A model generated the notes under the pieces. It was not told the DNA's origin. It made no database searches and was given only the letters and a program-made list of their open reading frames with translations. This document shows positions 5,456-7,598 of a stretch of DNA of 7,598 nucleotides, piece after piece; positions within the stretch are counted from its first letter, which is position 1, and each line of letters opens with the position of its first letter. The position numbers and the translations under genes were made by a program. The stretch is from NCBI GenBank assembly GCA_026419705.1, contig JANZYY010000237.1, positions 1-7,598 on the forward strand. Reading direction: 5' to 3'. The stretch is from Fischerella sp. (GTDB lineage: Bacteria > Cyanobacteriota > Cyanobacteriia > Cyanobacteriales > Nostocaceae).

Positions 5456-7598
5456 TCAAGAATCGAGGTTAAGTGGCAAAGAAACGATAAATTTCGCCCC
5501 TTGCCCTGGTTTGCTCCTAGCGGTGATGCTCCCCTGATGACGTTCAACAATTTTCCGGCAGATTGCTAAACCTATACCCGTGCCTTCATATTCAGTGCGA
5601 CCGTGCAGACGCTGAAAGACGTTAAAAATGCGATCCAAATATTTTTCGTCAAATCCAATACCGTTATCTTCCACAATGATTTGACATTGCCCGCTACCAA
5701 CGGCAACTAGATCCGATGAATCTGATAAAATCTTACTATAAATTTTGACAACGGGTGGTATTTCCGGGCGTTGGAACTTAAGGGCATTGCCGATGAGATT
5801 TTGCAACAATTGCCGCATCTGCAGGGGGTCGGCTTTAATGATGGGTAGCTCGCCTACTTCTATGGTTGCTTGGGTTTGATGAATGCTGATTTCTAAATCA
5901 GATAATACCTCTTGCGTTACCCGAGAGAGATTCACCGCCACAAAAGGCTGCGCTCTGGTTGTCACTCGCGACAAACTTAATAAATCTTCAATCAAAGTTT
6001 GCATTCGGCGAGCAGCATTTTGCATTCTGTCTAGGTAGTCGCGTCCTTGTTCGCTTAAGGCGTCTCCGCAGGTGGCTTTGAGGCGATCGCCAAATGCTTT
6101 AATTTTCCGCAGTGGTTCTTGCAAATCGTGAGAGGCGACAAAAGCAAATTCTTGCAGTTCTTCGTTGGAACGACTGAGTTCTTGCCGTTGGCGAGTTTCC
6201 TGTTCTAAGAGTTTCGCTTGGGCGATCGCAATGCCAATTTGATCTGCCAATTGTCGCAATAATTCGGTTTCCCAGCTATTCCAGTGGCGGGGATGGGCAC
6301 ACTGATGGGCAATCAACAGCCCCCACAGCTGGTTTTGCTGGATAATTGGCACAACTAGGTTAGCTTTGACGGCAAATTGTTGCAAAAATTCCACATGACA
6401 AGGTTGGATCTCCGCTTGACTAATGTCATCAATAGCACTGACGTGCTCCCGGCGGTATTTTTCTACGTAATCTTCTTGAAAGCAAGGGTCAATGATATTA
6501 CGTCCCAAAATCGCAAGGCAACCAGGAACCACTGCTTCTTTGACTACCGTTCCAGAACCATCAGGCCACAGCCGAAAAATTAATACTCGATCGGCATTTA
6601 GCAGCTTTTGCACTTCCTTGACGCTAGTTTCGAGAATTTCATCGATTTGTAAAGACTGGCGAATTTTCAAGGTGACGTCAGCAAACAAGCGCGATCGCAT
6701 GTTTTGGCGCTGTAACTCTTCTTGTACCCGTTTGCGCTCGCTAATGTCCATCATCGCGCCAATCATCCGTACAGGTTTGCCCGTACTGTCGTGAACGACA
6801 TAACCGCGATCGAAAATGTAGGCATAAGAACCATCAGCGCGACAAAAACGGTACTCATTTGACCAGAATTGTTCACCGCTATCAATTACAGCCTGAAGAT
6901 CGGCAACGATTCTCTCTCTCTCGTCTGGATGTATATGTTCGCACCACCAACGATTGTTCGTGATAATTTGTTCTGGCGAGTAACCAAAAAGTATTTGCAC
7001 ATTCTCATTCCACCACACCTGGTCGGTCACTAAATCCCAGTCCCAAACAACATCTGTGGTAGCACGAGCCAGGATTTGAAAGCGTTCCTCACTCTGACGC
7101 AATTTTTCCTCGGCTAGCTTGCGTTCGGTAATATCCGTATGGGAACCTGCCATCCGCACAACGCGATCGTTTTCATCCCACAACGCCTGAGCACGATTCA
7201 AAATCCATTTGTAAGTACCGTCTTTACACCTGAGGCGGTGTTCGGTTGTGTAAAATGGGGTTTTTTTGGCAAAGTGATCGGTCATGGCCTGCATCACTGA
7301 GTCGATATCGTCTGGATGGACGCGACTGATCCATTCATCTAGATGGTTGGAAATTTCCTCTTCTTCGTAACCAAGCATTTCTTTCCAACGTGTGGAAAAG
7401 AACACTTCATTAGTTTTGACATTCCAGTCCCAAATTCCATCATTAGTACCCCGCACGGCTAGTTGCCAGCGTTGTTCGCTTTCTTTGAGTGCGTCTTCCA
7501 CGCGTTGGCGTTCGATCGCCGCAGCCAAAACGTTAGCAGCTGCTTGCAAGAAGTAAATATCATCCCTGCTAAAATTACGACGTTTGGTTGTGTGTACC
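5456..7598 (-). CDS. Cyanobacteriochrome-type sensor histidine kinase, 5'-truncated by the window edge
   Basis: The reading frame stays open to the right edge, giving 713 visible residues (numbered from the codon at 7597). Residues 1-31 are the end of a GAF domain, with the typical VHTTKRRNFSRDDIYFLQAA pattern, so the true start lies outside the window. The TTG at 7549 is not a start. Next come PAS1 (about 39-158) and PAS2 (about 168-288), each ending in a DITERK or DISERK motif. A GAF (about 300-463) carries DPCF (370-373) and PCH (399-401). HisKA has H490 in VASHDLQEPLRKI. The ATPase domain has N604 in NLIGNAL, EDNGIGF (643-649) and GTGIGLA (672-678). The GAF matches DXCF cyanobacteriochromes, which bind a bilin through two cysteines and sense blue to green light. 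The kinase core resembles that of phytochromes. No membrane segment or receiver is visible. The Rcp1-like regulator lies next downstream. Confidence 0.93.
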   Translation of the reverse strand, partial: VHTTKRRNFSRDDIYFLQAAANVLAAAIERQRVEDALKESEQRWQLAVRGTNDGIWDWNVKTNEVFFSTRWKEMLGYEEEEISNHLDEWISRVHPDDIDSVMQAMTDHFAKKTPFYTTEHRLRCKDGTYKWILNRAQALWDENDRVVRMAGSHTDITERKLAEEKLRQSEERFQILARATTDVVWDWDLVTDQVWWNENVQILFGYSPEQIITNNRWWCEHIHPDERERIVADLQAVIDSGEQFWSNEYRFCRADGSYAYIFDRGYVVHDSTGKPVRMIGAMMDISERKRVQEELQRQNMRSRLFADVTLKIRQSLQIDEILETSVKEVQKLLNADRVLIFRLWPDGSGTVVKEAVVPGCLAILGRNIIDPCFQEDYVEKYRREHVSAIDDISQAEIQPCHVEFLQQFAVKANLVVPIIQQNQLWGLLIAHQCAHPRHWNSWETELLRQLADQIGIAIAQAKLLEQETRQRQELSRSNEELQEFAFVASHDLQEPLRKIKAFGDRLKATCGDALSEQGRDYLDRMQNAARRMQTLIEDLLSLSRVTTRAQPFVAVNLSRVTQEVLSDLEISIHQTQATIEVGELPIIKADPLQMRQLLQNLIGNALKFQRPEIPPVVKIYSKILSDSSDLVAVGSGQCQIIVEDNGIGFDEKYLDRIFNVFQRLHGRTEYEGTGIGLAICRKIVERHQGSITARSKPGQGAKFIVSLPLNLDS
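6395..6490 (-). other. Bilin-binding cysteine pair of a DXCF cyanobacteriochrome GAF
   Basis: The codons for D-P-C-F lie at 6479-6490 and those for C-H at 6395-6400. The two cysteines are 28 residues apart, the same separation as Cys494 and Cys522 in TePixJ. Between and after them are the family patterns VEKYRREHVSAIDDI, FAVKANLVVPI and LWGLLIAHQ, followed by PRHW. The GAF as a whole spans about 6209-6700. In characterised DXCF proteins the CH cysteine holds phycoviolobilin or phycocyanobilin and the DXCF cysteine forms the second, light-reversible bond. Absorption colours cannot be read from the sequence. Confidence 0.85.

Larger units (their letters stand above)
263..6698. repeat. Nine scattered HIP1 octamers (GCGATCGC)
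   Basis: Exact copies of the palindrome GCGATCGC start at 263, 1782, 2593, 3224, 3874, 4718, 6083, 6222 and 6691, roughly one per 840 bp. All lie inside coding sequence. This density is far above chance for AT-leaning DNA and is a well-known signature of many cyanobacterial genomes (highly iterated palindrome 1). The span given covers the first to the last copy; the copies are dispersed, not tandem. Confidence 0.9.

Noticed and set aside
6470..6510. LOV-like flavin-binding cysteine motif, since the protein reads GRNIIDPCF
   Set aside because: The segment lies inside a GAF with the DXCF/CH pattern, and the LOV core motif (GRNCRFLQ) is absent. The PAS domains lack it as well.
5456..7598. Full phytochrome (PAS-GAF-PHY)
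   Set aside because: No PHY domain follows the GAF; HisKA begins directly after it. The two-cysteine pattern is that of a cyanobacteriochrome.

Overview
The window looks like part of a filamentous, probably heterocyst-forming cyanobacterium (Nostocales). Three things point there. There are nine copies of the HIP1 octamer GCGATCGC in 7.6 kb. There are 7-bp short tandem repeats of the kind common in Nostoc and Anabaena intergenic DNA. The signalling genes include a predicted cyanobacteriochrome and an Rcp1-type response regulator. The first 19 bases match the Tn5/Nextera mosaic end exactly, so the left edge is almost certainly an untrimmed contig end rather than genomic sequence.

Left part (about 1-2500, plus strand): two housekeeping genes, proB (glutamate 5-kinase with a C-terminal PUA domain, proline synthesis) and pyrB (aspartate carbamoyltransferase catalytic chain, pyrimidine synthesis). 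They are separated by 238 bp that hold two inverted repeats. pyrB is followed by a weak hairpin, and then the genes become convergent.

Right part (about 2500-7598, minus strand, so read from right to left): a two-component signalling cluster. The first gene runs off the right edge. It encodes a large sensor kinase, [GAF tail]-PAS-PAS-GAF-HisKA-HATPase. Its internal GAF carries both the DPCF and the PCH cysteine motifs, 28 residues apart, which marks a DXCF-type cyanobacteriochrome photosensor. Next come a stand-alone Rcp1-like response regulator with a GTG start, a REC-PAS-HisKA-HATPase-REC hybrid kinase 15 bp further on, and after 68 bp of opposed heptamer repeats a small SnoaL/NTF2-fold protein.

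The likely logic, by inference, is a light-responsive phosphorelay: the cyanobacteriochrome kinase passes phosphate to the Rcp1-like regulator and/or the N-terminal receiver of the hybrid kinase. No DNA-binding output domain is encoded in the window. I see no wholly unprecedented system. The predicted photosensor cluster and the repeat hairpin are the items most worth following up.
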